Assembly: GCA_903953455.1 (NCBI GenBank)
Contig: CAJBJW010000402.1
Span: 1 to 18,603 of the forward strand
DNA: 18,603 bases
Direction: 5' to 3'
DNA from: an uncultured Pseudomonadota bacterium
GTDB taxonomy: Bacteria > Pseudomonadota > Gammaproteobacteria > Methylococcales > Methylomonadaceae
Positions 1 to 7,715 of this stretch are shown here, piece after piece. The notes beneath the pieces were generated by a model. It was not told the DNA's origin. It made no database searches and saw nothing but the letters and a program-made list of their open reading frames with translations. Every line of letters starts with the position of its first letter. The first letter of the stretch is position 1. The position numbers were made by a program, and so were the translations under genes.

Positions 1-1776
1 ATCTGCATTCTGAATTCCATCTCCATTTGCATCAGCAAAGACAGTAGCATTTTTTAAATAACCATCTAACGCTTTAGAACTTAATTTATCAGTAAAAACC
101 TGCGCTTGAGTAGTGGTATCTTTTGACGTCGTTAAAATTAGGTCTGTATTAAAATTCAGTTGTGTAGTTAACGTTAATCCAACAAAATTATTTCCAATTT
201 TATCCGTCAATACACTCGGTGCAAAGGTAATATGGTAATTACTATTCGTAATTAAGTCCTTAGCTGGATTAATGGTTACAATTTTATTATTGATAACCAC
301 TTGGTTGTCATCATTTACAGGAATAGTTTGAACATCACTCCCATTACTAATAACAAAACTTCCAGTACCTGTAAAAATATTCTCATCAAAAATAAGAACT
401 ATATTGCCTGTATTAGTAAAATAAGAACTATTGTCTGCAGGCGTTGATCCTTGAAGTAGTGGGCAGAGCGTATCAACAGATTGACTATTTTGCGCTACAG
501 CATCATTTTTATTTCCTACCAAATCTGTGAAAACTCCTTGAGCAACATCAATCGTAATAGATTCAATTGAATTGGAGTTTGGCATAACATTCAATGTAAA
601 ATTGTTTGTTCCTGTCACAGGTTTAAACTCGCCTTTTATCCCCCCCTTAACGGAAATGTCGTCAATACTGAACCCTTCAATTGGTTCACTACTCGTAAAC
701 AGGTAATGAATTTCTGAATTAGTCGTTGTAGTTTTATCGTCAGATATCGTAAGCGTAGGAGAGACTTTATCCCTCGTGTCAAAAGTAAAAGGGGCTTTTG
801 TTGTTAATCCAGAAAAAGCATTATTGGCTAAATCGGTAACGATACCTTTTGGCGCGCTAAGCGTGTAGATTTTTTCTGCGTCGAGAGCCTTGGCAGGATT
901 TATAGTTAGTACATTGTTAGTAATGGATACTTGTGAATCTGTAACGGGGATCATAACACTCGTTGAGCCATCACTTAGTATAAAACTACCAGAACCAGTT
1001 TTAATTGCTTCTTGAAATGACAGTTGCAGATTATCTTTCGCGTATCCATTGATAGCTCGACTTTGTAAAAGAGGAGCTTGCTTATCACCTGTCGCTTTAG
1101 TCGTAAAGAATAATTCCACTGGATCGTTTAAATTTGAAGGCGAGGCACCGTCTTTAATGACGCCAGCTGCAATATTCAATTTATAGGTACTATTTGTATT
1201 CAACTCTATCGTTGGATTTATCGTCAGTGTGTTACCCGAAATTTTGACTTGATTGTCAGAGATTGAAATTGTCCGCAAATCAGCATTACTTACGAGTGTA
1301 ATATTACCTGCGCTAGCTTTGATTTTTTCGTTAAACGTTAAGACAATATTGGTATTTACAGCAAAACTTGATGAATTAGCTAACAGATTGTTTGTAGCCA
1401 TTGTCGGTGCCAGGGTATCTATTGTATTAAAATAGCACGTTGTCGTATTGTTAATCCCTGAATATTTATTGCCGCTTAAATCCTCAATAGCTGTATTTTC
1501 GATTTTGACAGAATAAAGACTATTGGGCAGTAAATTATCAGCAAGGCTTAAAGTGAGTAATTTACCAGTAATAGCGAATTGTTTAGATGAACCTTGAATA
1601 GGTGCTAATGAGATTGTTTTTGTATCAAATCCATTACTTATAACAATATTTCCTGAGCCAGCTTGAATATATTCATTGAACAGTAAGATGAGCGGCTCAT
1701 TTAAGCCCACATTAAAACTGCCTTTATTAGGATTTACTGAAATAAGCTTAGGGGCGGTTTTGTCATTTTTTGCCAT
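1..1776 (-). CDS. Large Ig-like repeat adhesin/surface protein, N-terminal part (cut by window edge)
   Basis: The reading frame is open from the ATG at 1776 down to base 1 (592 residues) and continues beyond the window. An in-frame TGA four codons upstream (AGCACATGCT lies between) fixes this ATG as the first possible start. Five consecutive domains of about 100 residues can be seen, beginning near residues 5, 120, 231, 336 and 435. Domains 1, 2, 3 and 5 share the pattern 'D..AP...S..P......N..I.L.F.E.I..G.G.....' typical of SbsA-type bacterial Ig-like domains (Big_5). Domain 4 ('TNSEIHYLFTSSEPIEGFSI') looks like the Big_12 type. Residues 571-592 (GYLKNATVFADANGDGIQN) begin a different calcium-loop-like module with a DxNxDG core. 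There is no Sec signal peptide: the N-terminus MAKNDKTAPKLISV is hydrophilic. A C-terminal type I secretion signal is therefore likely but lies outside the window. Role in adhesion or surface structure is inferred from family. Confidence 0.85.
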   Translation of the reverse strand, partial: MAKNDKTAPKLISVNPNKGSFNVGLNEPLILLFNEYIQAGSGNIVISNGFDTKTISLAPIQGSSKQFAITGKLLTLSLADNLLPNSLYSVKIENTAIEDLSGNKYSGINNTTTCYFNTIDTLAPTMATNNLLANSSSFAVNTNIVLTFNEKIKASAGNITLVSNADLRTISISDNQVKISGNTLTINPTIELNTNSTYKLNIAAGVIKDGASPSNLNDPVELFFTTKATGDKQAPLLQSRAINGYAKDNLQLSFQEAIKTGSGSFILSDGSTSVMIPVTDSQVSITNNVLTINPAKALDAEKIYTLSAPKGIVTDLANNAFSGLTTKAPFTFDTRDKVSPTLTISDDKTTTTNSEIHYLFTSSEPIEGFSIDDISVKGGIKGEFKPVTGTNNFTLNVMPNSNSIESITIDVAQGVFTDLVGNKNDAVAQNSQSVDTLCPLLQGSTPADNSSYFTNTGNIVLIFDENIFTGTGSFVISNGSDVQTIPVNDDNQVVINNKIVTINPAKDLITNSNYHITFAPSVLTDKIGNNFVGLTLTTQLNFNTDLILTTSKDTTTQAQVFTDKLSSKALDGYLKNATVFADANGDGIQNAD

Positions 1777-1994
1777 AGCATGTGCTCAAGAAAATAATTA
1801 ATTTAATCTGTTAAGTTTTGATGCTACCAAAATAAATTAAAAATTCAAAACACTTAGCAGTTTCACGCAGCCAACTTTAGTTTTGTAAGTGCGCAAAATG
1901 AACTCTACCGACAAATAAGCACAAAAAGCCCTACATTCAAATCAAATAACTTACCGAGAGAACCACCAGAATTGAACCGGATTTGAAATAACTG

Positions 1995-2070
1995 TGGTGC
2001 CCGGGGGCGGAATCGAACCGTCGACACAAGGATTTTCAATCCTTTGCTCTACCAACTGAGCTACCCGGGC
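1995..2070 (-). tRNA. tRNA-Phe (anticodon GAA), copy 2 in transcription order
   Basis: The reverse strand folds as a 76-nt cloverleaf with encoded CCA. The acceptor stem GCCCGGG/CCCGGGC is perfect, the D arm has AGCTCAGTTGGTAGAGCA, and the anticodon stem AAGGA/TCCTT encloses loop TTGAAAA with anticodon GAA. The T loop is TTCGATT. The T stem GACGG/CCGCC has an A-C mismatch at its second pair (50:64). The gene is identical over all 76 bases to its neighbour 36 bp upstream. No obvious intrinsic terminator follows it. Confidence 0.97.
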
Positions 2071-2106
2071 GTTTTAAAACGAGGAAAATTGACTTAATAC
2101 TAAAAA

Positions 2107-2182
2107 TGGTGCCCGGGGGCGGAATCGAACCGTCGACACAAGGATTTTCAATCCTTTGCTCTACCAACTGAGCTACCCGGGC
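2107..2182 (-). tRNA. tRNA-Phe (anticodon GAA), promoter-proximal copy
   Basis: Same 76-nt sequence as the other copy, including encoded CCA, anticodon GAA and the A-C mismatch in the T stem. It is the first gene of the two-gene tRNA unit; its 5' end lies 26 nt from the -10 element of the promoter at 2208-2236. The flanks of the copies share the stretch TTTTTAGTA just upstream of each gene's leader, which fits a tandem duplication with a unit of 112 bp. Confidence 0.97.
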
Positions 2183-2207
2183 ATTTTCTGATGTACTAAA
2201 AACAGTT

Positions 2208-2236
2208 ATTAGACTTGATTTTATCCCTTTCGTCAA
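2208..2236 (-). promoter_or_regulatory. Sigma70-type promoter of the tRNA-Phe pair
   Basis: On the reverse strand TTGACG (2236-2231) and TCTAAT (2213-2208) are separated by exactly 17 bases. They match the -35 consensus at five of six and the -10 consensus at five of six positions. The -10 element lies 26 nt before the mature tRNA 5' end, which leaves a short leader. Seen directly; activity is inferred. Confidence 0.7.
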
Positions 2237-2265
2237 TCACTAATATCATATTTACCTGCACCCAT

Positions 2266-2299
2266 AATGTAAATAAAGTAAAATTAGATGTTTTACATT
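2266..2299. promoter_or_regulatory. Inverted repeat upstream of nudJ (possible operator)
   Basis: AATGTAAA (2266-2273) and TTTACATT (2292-2299) are perfect 8-bp inverted copies separated by 18 bases. They lie in the divergent gap between the tRNA promoter and the nudJ start, which is 21 bp further on. The position suits a regulator binding site, but in such AT-rich DNA an 8-bp pair can arise by chance. No clear -35/-10 pair for nudJ was recognised. Confidence 0.3.
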
Positions 2300-2320
2300 G
2301 CTGAAATTCATTTATAACTT

Positions 2321-2770
2321 ATGGTTTGGAAACCCCACGTCACTGTTGCTGCAATTATCGAGCGTGAGCAACGTTTTTTAATGGTTGAAGAATTTACACC
2401 GCATGGTTTGCAATTCAACCAACCAGCTGGCCATTTAGAAGAGCATGAAGACCTAATTCATGCCGTTAAACGCGAAGTGTGCGAGGAGACCGCATGGAAG
2501 TTTACGCCTGAATATATAACGTCTGTGCAGTTGTGGCGCCGCACTCCAGAAAGTTTAACGTTTGTGCGATTCTGTTTTTCGGGGCAATGCTACGATTACG
2601 ACCCAACGCAAACCTTAGATGATGGCATCGTGGCATCGCATTGGCTAACACGTGATGAGATTGCAGCAAAACCTTTGCGCAGTCCCCTAGTATTAAATTC
2701 AGTGGATGAATATTTAAGTGGTCAACGCTACCCTCTTACGTTACTAAAATCGTTTCTTGATTATGCCTAA
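2321..2770 (+). CDS. nudJ: NudJ-like Nudix phosphatase
   Basis: A 149-residue Nudix hydrolase. NudJ of E. coli removes phosphate from HMP-PP and thiamine pyrophosphate and acts on nucleoside triphosphates; the same role is inferred here. The Nudix box starts at G37: G37-x5-E43-x7-R51-E52-V-C-E55-E56, so the metal-binding REVCEE core is complete. The usual Gly of the 'ETG' end is Ala58, followed by Trp59, an unusual ending. The N-terminus (WKPHVTVAAIIER) and length match the NudJ subgroup, and in E. coli nudJ also sits directly upstream of mnmA. The stop codon overlaps the mnmA start by 8 bases. No Shine-Dalgarno sequence is evident before the ATG. Confidence 0.88.
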   Translation: MVWKPHVTVAAIIEREQRFLMVEEFTPHGLQFNQPAGHLEEHEDLIHAVKREVCEETAWKFTPEYITSVQLWRRTPESLTFVRFCFSGQCYDYDPTQTLDDGIVASHWLTRDEIAAKPLRSPLVLNSVDEYLSGQRYPLTLLKSFLDYA

Positions 2771-3854
2771 AAATATTATTGTTGGAATGTCAGGGGGTGT
2801 TGATTCGTCAGTCACTGCGCTTTTGTTGCTTGAACAAGGTCATCACGTCACCGGTTTGTTTATGAAAAACTGGGAAGAGGATGACGGCACCGAGTATTGC
2901 ACCGCGATGCAAGACTTAGCCGATGCACAGCAAGTGTGTGACACACTAGGGATTGAACTCAAAACCGCAAACTTTGCCGCTGAATATTGGGACGAGGTGT
3001 TTGAAGTCTTTTTGTCCGAATTTAAAGCCGCTCGTACACCTAATCCCGATATTTTGTGCAATAAACACGTGAAGTTTAAAGCATTTCTGCATCATGCCAT
3101 TGATGATTTAGGCGCGGATTTTATCGCAACAGGACATTATGCTCGAGTACATGAGAAAAACGGTGAATTTCAACTTTTAAAGGGTTTAGACCCTAATAAA
3201 GAGCAAAGCTATTTTTTATATACACTAGGACAAAAACCGCTTTCACGTACCCTATTTCCAATTGGACATTTGCATAAACCCGAAATTCGCGCCATGGCGC
3301 AGCGTGCCGGTTTTGCCAATGCGAAGAAAAAAGACAGTACCGGCATTTGCTTTATTGGTGAGCGTAAATTTACGGAGTTTCTCAAACGTTATTTACCCAC
3401 GCAAGCGGGTGAAATGCGTACACCAGATGGAAAATATATTGCCCAGCATAATGGCCTCATGTATTACACCTTAGGTCAACGCCAAGGCCTTGGAATTGGT
3501 GGCGTCAAAGATGCGCCTGATGAGCCTTGGTATGTACTTGATAAAGACGTTCCCAATAATATTTTAATTGTGGGACAAGGCCATGATCACCCGCTGATGC
3601 TTCATAATTCTTTAATTGCAGAGCAACTTGATTGGTGTAGCAATCAGCCGCTCACGCAAACAGTGCATTGCAAAGCTAAAACACGCTATCGCCAAGAAGA
3701 TCAAGACTGTATTGTAAAGCCTATAGACAATGAACGCTGTGAAGTGTATTTTTCGCAACCCCAACGCGCGATTACCGAAGGGCAATCGGTTGTATTTTAT
3801 CAAGATGATGTCTGTTTAGGTGGTGGTATTATTGATTCTAAAGCGAATGTTTAA
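2763..3854 (+). CDS. mnmA: tRNA 2-thiouridylase MnmA
   Basis: MnmA installs the 2-thio group of U34 in tRNAs for Lys, Glu and Gln, using sulfur relayed from IscS/TusE and ATP. The 363-residue protein has the family's normal length. The PP-loop SGGVDSS is at residues 10-16. The catalytic pair is present as C99 (NPDILCNKHVKF) and C196 (STGICFIGER), matching C102 and C199 of the E. coli enzyme. TGHYAR (residues 123-128) and EQSYFLYTL are also conserved. The start chosen is ATG 2763 (MPKNIIVGMSGG); a TTG two codons upstream is possible but less likely. The 8-base overlap with nudJ and lack of an SD sequence suggest translational coupling. The stop TAA is followed directly by the ATG of the next gene. 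Confidence 0.97.
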   Translation: MPKNIIVGMSGGVDSSVTALLLLEQGHHVTGLFMKNWEEDDGTEYCTAMQDLADAQQVCDTLGIELKTANFAAEYWDEVFEVFLSEFKAARTPNPDILCNKHVKFKAFLHHAIDDLGADFIATGHYARVHEKNGEFQLLKGLDPNKEQSYFLYTLGQKPLSRTLFPIGHLHKPEIRAMAQRAGFANAKKKDSTGICFIGERKFTEFLKRYLPTQAGEMRTPDGKYIAQHNGLMYYTLGQRQGLGIGGVKDAPDEPWYVLDKDVPNNILIVGQGHDHPLMLHNSLIAEQLDWCSNQPLTQTVHCKAKTRYRQEDQDCIVKPIDNERCEVYFSQPQRAITEGQSVVFYQDDVCLGGGIIDSKANV

Positions 3855-4718
3855 ATGAAAAACGAATCACGTACAAAAAAAATCCAAAACCTGTTTAGTC
3901 AATTGGCGCTCTATAAATACGATGGCGTACTAATTCATCAGGAACATGACAACGAAGGCGCCATTGAAGTCGTGGAAGTTGACGGCGTTCGCTCTCTACA
4001 TTTTGGCACCGTCCCGCGCCAAAGCAGTATGCTTATTAGCGACCCTAATCGACTGTATTTAGAATATGCCCGCACGATGAGCAGCTGGCTGCTTTTTAAA
4101 GAAACACTTAACCATCAAGAAGCATTGTTAATTGGACTAGGCGGTGGATCAATTGCGAAACATTTGCTTTATCAATTCCCTGATTGCAAAGTCAATGTCG
4201 TCGAATACCGTAAAAGCGTGTTAAAAGTTGCACGGACACACTTTGGACTGCCTATCGACTCACGCTTAAATGTGGTCATTGATGACGGTGCGAACTATGT
4301 CAAAAAAAACAGAGAAAAAGATGCAAAACGCTACAGTATCATTGCTATTGACGCGTTTGATCATGAAGGTATGGCTGAGGCGATTTGCAATATCGATTTT
4401 TTTACGCATTGCCAAACGCTACTCAAACCCGATGGTATTTTAACTATTAATTTATGGGGCGGAGTGCATCGTCCGCAATTTCAGCAAATTGCACTCTGGC
4501 TTGGGAAATTATTTAATTGGAAATTATTGTTTGTCCCCGTCAAAGGACGAGGCAATATTATCGGTTTAGCCTTTAATCCCAAAACACCGGTTTATTCCAT
4601 CAAAGATTTGCGTACTCGCGCGATTGTTTTGGAGCATTTACATCAAATTGACTACACTTATTATTTAAAAGACCTCGTTAAACACAACGCGAGCGTGCTT
4701 AAAAATGTTATTTATTAG
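3855..4718 (+). CDS. Spermidine-synthase-like protein, first of a tandem pair
   Basis: A 287-residue soluble protein with the class I methyltransferase fold of the spermidine synthase superfamily. GLGGGS (94-99) is the SAM/decarboxy-SAM glycine loop, VEYRKSV carries the acidic residue that normally binds the ribose, and IDDGANYV and AIDAFD follow in the expected order. Compared with E. coli SpeE, the catalytic Asp of 'SDCTDP' has a counterpart in 'IDAFD', but the following Asp-Pro is missing, and the putrescine-contacting 'YHEMM' is replaced by 'YARTM'. The true substrate is thus uncertain: an aminopropyl acceptor other than putrescine or a methyltransfer reaction are both possible. It has about 20 more N-terminal residues than its downstream paralogue. 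The ATG abuts the mnmA stop (TAAATG), implying reinitiation. Confidence 0.75.
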   Translation: MKNESRTKKIQNLFSQLALYKYDGVLIHQEHDNEGAIEVVEVDGVRSLHFGTVPRQSSMLISDPNRLYLEYARTMSSWLLFKETLNHQEALLIGLGGGSIAKHLLYQFPDCKVNVVEYRKSVLKVARTHFGLPIDSRLNVVIDDGANYVKKNREKDAKRYSIIAIDAFDHEGMAEAICNIDFFTHCQTLLKPDGILTINLWGGVHRPQFQQIALWLGKLFNWKLLFVPVKGRGNIIGLAFNPKTPVYSIKDLRTRAIVLEHLHQIDYTYYLKDLVKHNASVLKNVIY

Positions 4719-4726
4719 GAAATAAT

Positions 4727-5521
4727 ATGACTCTAAAAATGATTTACCAGACCAAAGACCAAGATGGAGACATAGAAGTTAGTGAATTGGATGGCGTTCG
4801 TTCACTGCATTTTGGATCGTTTGCCCAACAAAGTGCTATGTCATTAAAAAATCCCGATCAACTAGAACTTGAATACGCCAAGGCAATGATGAGTTGGTTG
4901 TTATTTCACGAAATAGGTAATGATGATATTTTATTAATGGGACTAGGTGGTGGTTCATTAGCAAAATACATTTTAAATCATTTTCCTGAGTGTCGGGTGG
5001 AAGCGGTAGAATACCGTGCTGCTGTAGCAGAAGTCGCGCATGATTATTTTGAGTTACCGCGTGATTCACGATTGAATATAGTCATTGATGATGGTGCACA
5101 TTATGCGCGAGAACGATTAAATATGCAGCGTGAATTTTATCAGATCATTATGCTTGATGCTTTCGATTCACAAGGCATTGCAGAATCATTGTGTAATGTT
5201 GAATTTTTTGCGATGTGTAAAACTTTGCTTAAAAAAGAGGGTATTTTGGTGGTGGATTTATGGAATAACAAGATGCAATTTAAACAACTTTTTTCGTGGT
5301 TAGGCGGACTATTTGAAGCAAAACTTCTCTTGTTACCTGTTCACGGCACTGTAAATGTCATTGCTATCTTTTTCCACGAAGACACACCGATTTATTCGCG
5401 CAACGCATTGAAAAAACGCGCTATTCAATTAGAGAAAAAATATCAATTGCCGTTTAAACGCTACTTAAAAGAGTTTATTGCGTACAATCCTAACTTTATC
5501 GACAATGTCACGAGCGCATAA
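4727..5521 (+). CDS. Spermidine-synthase-like protein, second of a tandem pair
   Basis: A 264-residue paralogue of the preceding gene, clearly from tandem duplication: both share DGVRSLHFG, GLGGGS (72-77 here), SRLN.VIDDGA, DAFD and a C-terminal 'YS...L..RAI.LE' segment. As in the neighbour, the SpeE motifs 'YHEMM' and 'TDP' are not conserved ('YAKAMM', 'DAFDSQ'). A good Shine-Dalgarno AGGA at 4717-4720 overlaps the stop of the first copy and lies 6 bases before the ATG, so this copy is probably translated more independently. It ends one base before the ygiQ ATG. Spermidine-synthase superfamily membership is sure; the reaction is not known, and the pair might form a heterodimer. Confidence 0.75.
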   Translation: MTLKMIYQTKDQDGDIEVSELDGVRSLHFGSFAQQSAMSLKNPDQLELEYAKAMMSWLLFHEIGNDDILLMGLGGGSLAKYILNHFPECRVEAVEYRAAVAEVAHDYFELPRDSRLNIVIDDGAHYARERLNMQREFYQIIMLDAFDSQGIAESLCNVEFFAMCKTLLKKEGILVVDLWNNKMQFKQLFSWLGGLFEAKLLLLPVHGTVNVIAIFFHEDTPIYSRNALKKRAIQLEKKYQLPFKRYLKEFIAYNPNFIDNVTSA

Positions 5522-5522
5522 A

Positions 5523-7679
5523 ATGTCAACTTCTTCAAATACAGCTCCTAATCTAAATAGTTATCGCAAATATTGGGCGCAACGATTTGGTGTTGCACCA
5601 CAACTACCGATGAGTCGCGCTGAGATGGACGAACTGGGTTGGGATAGCTGCGATATTATTATTGTTAGTGGTGATGCATATGTGGATCATCCGAGTTTTG
5701 GTATGGCGTTAATTGGTCGTGTACTTGAAGCACAAGGCTTTCGCGTCGGTATGATTGCACAACCGGATTGGATGAGTGCAAAAGATTTTCAACAACTTGG
5801 TCGCCCTAATTTGTTTTTTGGGATTACTGGCGGCAATATGGATTCGATGGTCAATCGCTATACTTCGGATAAAAAAATTCGCTCAAACGATGCCTACACA
5901 CCCAATGGTGAAGGTGGAAAACGCCCTGATCGCACCGTTTCTGTTTATTCACACCGTTGCCGCGAAGCCTTCAAAGATGTACCCATTATCATTGGTGGAA
6001 TTGAAGCGAGCCTGCGCCGTATTGCGCATTATGATTATTGGTCCGATACCGTTAAAAAATCCGTATTAATGGATGCAAAAGCCGATTTACTCTTATATGG
6101 TAACGCTGAACGCGCGATTATTGAAGTCGCTCATCGCCTTGCTAAAGGCGAAAAAATTCAAGATATTCAATTTATGCGTGGCACCGCACATTTTGTCAAA
6201 ACCGTTCCCGCTGATTTTGCGGTGAAGGATTCCACTGAATTTGACAAACCCGGTGCCACCGCGCCGCCGGTAAATCCGTATCAAGAAGAGCCTCCTTGTG
6301 ATACCTCACAAAAGACCGAAACGACAGATGAAACACTTGTCGCACCTTTGATTCAAAATATCAAAACGCTACGCGAAAAAACCGCAATTCGCTTGCCTTC
6401 ATATGACATAGTAAAAAATGATCCCATTTTTTACGCGCATGCTTCACGCGTCATGCATGGTGAAACTAATCCTTATAATGCACGACCGCTAATTCAAAAA
6501 CACGGCGATCGTGAGATATGGATAAACCCACCGCCGCTGCCGCTGGCAATGAATGAAATGGACAGCGTGTTTGACTTGCCTTATTCACGTCTGCCACACA
6601 AAAGCTACGGCACTGCCAATATTCCCGCTTTTGAGATGATTCAACATTCTGTCAATATCATGCGCGGCTGTTTTGGTGGATGCAGTTTCTGCTCCATTAC
6701 CGAGCATGAAGGTCGCATTATTCAAAGCCGCTCTGAAGATTCTATTATTCAAGAAATTGAAGCTATTCGCGATACCTCCCCAACGTTTACGGGACATATT
6801 TCAGATTTAGGTGGTCCAACGGCGAATATGTATCGCCTTGCCTGCAAAGATAAAGCTATTGAAACTGCCTGCCGAAAACTTTCTTGTGTGTATCCAAGCA
6901 TTTGCCCGAACTTAAACACGGATCATTCGTCACTGATTAAACTTTATCGTCGAGCGCGAGGATTGAAAGGCATTAAAAAAATCTTTATTGCCTCTGGTTT
7001 ACGCTACGACCTAGCGGTTGAGTCACCCGAATACGTAAAAGAATTAGTCACACATCACGTTGGCGGTTATTTAAAAATTGCGCCCGAACATACTGAAAAA
7101 AATGTCCTAAGCCGGATGATGAAACCGGGCATGGGATCGTATGATCGCTTTAAAGCCATGTTTGATCAATACTCTAAAGAAGCGGGCAAAGAACAATATT
7201 TAATTCCCTATTTCATTGCCGCGCATCCCGGTACAACTGATTACGATATGCTCGAATTGGCACTTTGGCTCAAACGCAATAATTTCCGCGCAGATCAAGT
7301 ACAAGCCTTTCTACCCTCCCCCATGTCGATTGCCACCGCCATGTACCACTCGGGTAAAGACACACTCAAAAAAGTAAACAATCAAGCCGAAAACATTAGT
7401 ATCCCAAAAAGCGTGAAACAACGTCGTTTGCAAAAGGCATTTTTGCGTTATCATGACCCTAAAAATTGGCCTCTGCTGCGTGATGCGCTAAAGGCGATGG
7501 GGCGGGCAGACCTTATTGGCAACGGTAAAGCGCATTTGATTCCTAGCTTTCAGCCCAAAGGAACCTTTGATACACCTGAAAAAACCCAAACGTTCAAAAC
7601 GAAATATACCGGATTTGGAAACAATAAATTAGGAAGTCAGCCATCGCGCCCGTCTAAATCAAAAAGTCGAGCACGTTAA
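5523..7679 (+). CDS. ygiQ: YgiQ-family radical SAM protein
   Basis: A 718-residue protein matching E. coli YgiQ along its length, including GWDSCDI, GDAYVDHPSFGMA, LGGPTANMY and HVGGYLKIAPEH. The radical SAM cluster motif CxxxCxxC is at C383, C387 and C390 (RGCFGGCSFC), after the long N-terminal domain; a basic Ser/Lys/Arg-rich tail ends the protein. Members cleave SAM reductively through a [4Fe-4S] cluster, but the substrate of YgiQ is not established. Residues of the N-terminal part and the linker near 250-290 (EEPPCDTSQKTETTDE) are the least conserved. Start chosen at ATG 5523, which gives the N-terminus expected for the family and lies one base after the preceding stop; ATG 5505 and TTG 5478 are alternatives that overlap the previous gene. 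Confidence 0.93.
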   Translation: MSTSSNTAPNLNSYRKYWAQRFGVAPQLPMSRAEMDELGWDSCDIIIVSGDAYVDHPSFGMALIGRVLEAQGFRVGMIAQPDWMSAKDFQQLGRPNLFFGITGGNMDSMVNRYTSDKKIRSNDAYTPNGEGGKRPDRTVSVYSHRCREAFKDVPIIIGGIEASLRRIAHYDYWSDTVKKSVLMDAKADLLLYGNAERAIIEVAHRLAKGEKIQDIQFMRGTAHFVKTVPADFAVKDSTEFDKPGATAPPVNPYQEEPPCDTSQKTETTDETLVAPLIQNIKTLREKTAIRLPSYDIVKNDPIFYAHASRVMHGETNPYNARPLIQKHGDREIWINPPPLPLAMNEMDSVFDLPYSRLPHKSYGTANIPAFEMIQHSVNIMRGCFGGCSFCSITEHEGRIIQSRSEDSIIQEIEAIRDTSPTFTGHISDLGGPTANMYRLACKDKAIETACRKLSCVYPSICPNLNTDHSSLIKLYRRARGLKGIKKIFIASGLRYDLAVESPEYVKELVTHHVGGYLKIAPEHTEKNVLSRMMKPGMGSYDRFKAMFDQYSKEAGKEQYLIPYFIAAHPGTTDYDMLELALWLKRNNFRADQVQAFLPSPMSIATAMYHSGKDTLKKVNNQAENISIPKSVKQRRLQKAFLRYHDPKNWPLLRDALKAMGRADLIGNGKAHLIPSFQPKGTFDTPEKTQTFKTKYTGFGNNKLGSQPSRPSKSKSRAR

Positions 7680-7715
7680 TTTTTTAATTCGATTTCACAG
7701 TTATTCATATTGACA

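Noticed and set aside
1777..1994. Possible promoter and terminator signals between the tRNA pair and the adhesin gene
   Set aside because: TTGAAT-16-TAGCAT is present on the minus strand but matches the consensus at only four positions in each box in AT-rich DNA. No stable hairpin with T tract was found after the tRNAs.
1995..2182. Integrated mobile element at the tRNA-Phe genes
   Set aside because: Both tRNA copies are complete and are best explained by tandem duplication; no integrase or phage gene is in the window.
2036..2236. A 66-codon minus-strand open frame across the tRNA region
   Set aside because: It reads through a complete tRNA-Phe gene, the first bases of the next, and the promoter; 'VAQLVEQRIENPCVDGSIPPPG' is a familiar false translation of tRNA DNA.
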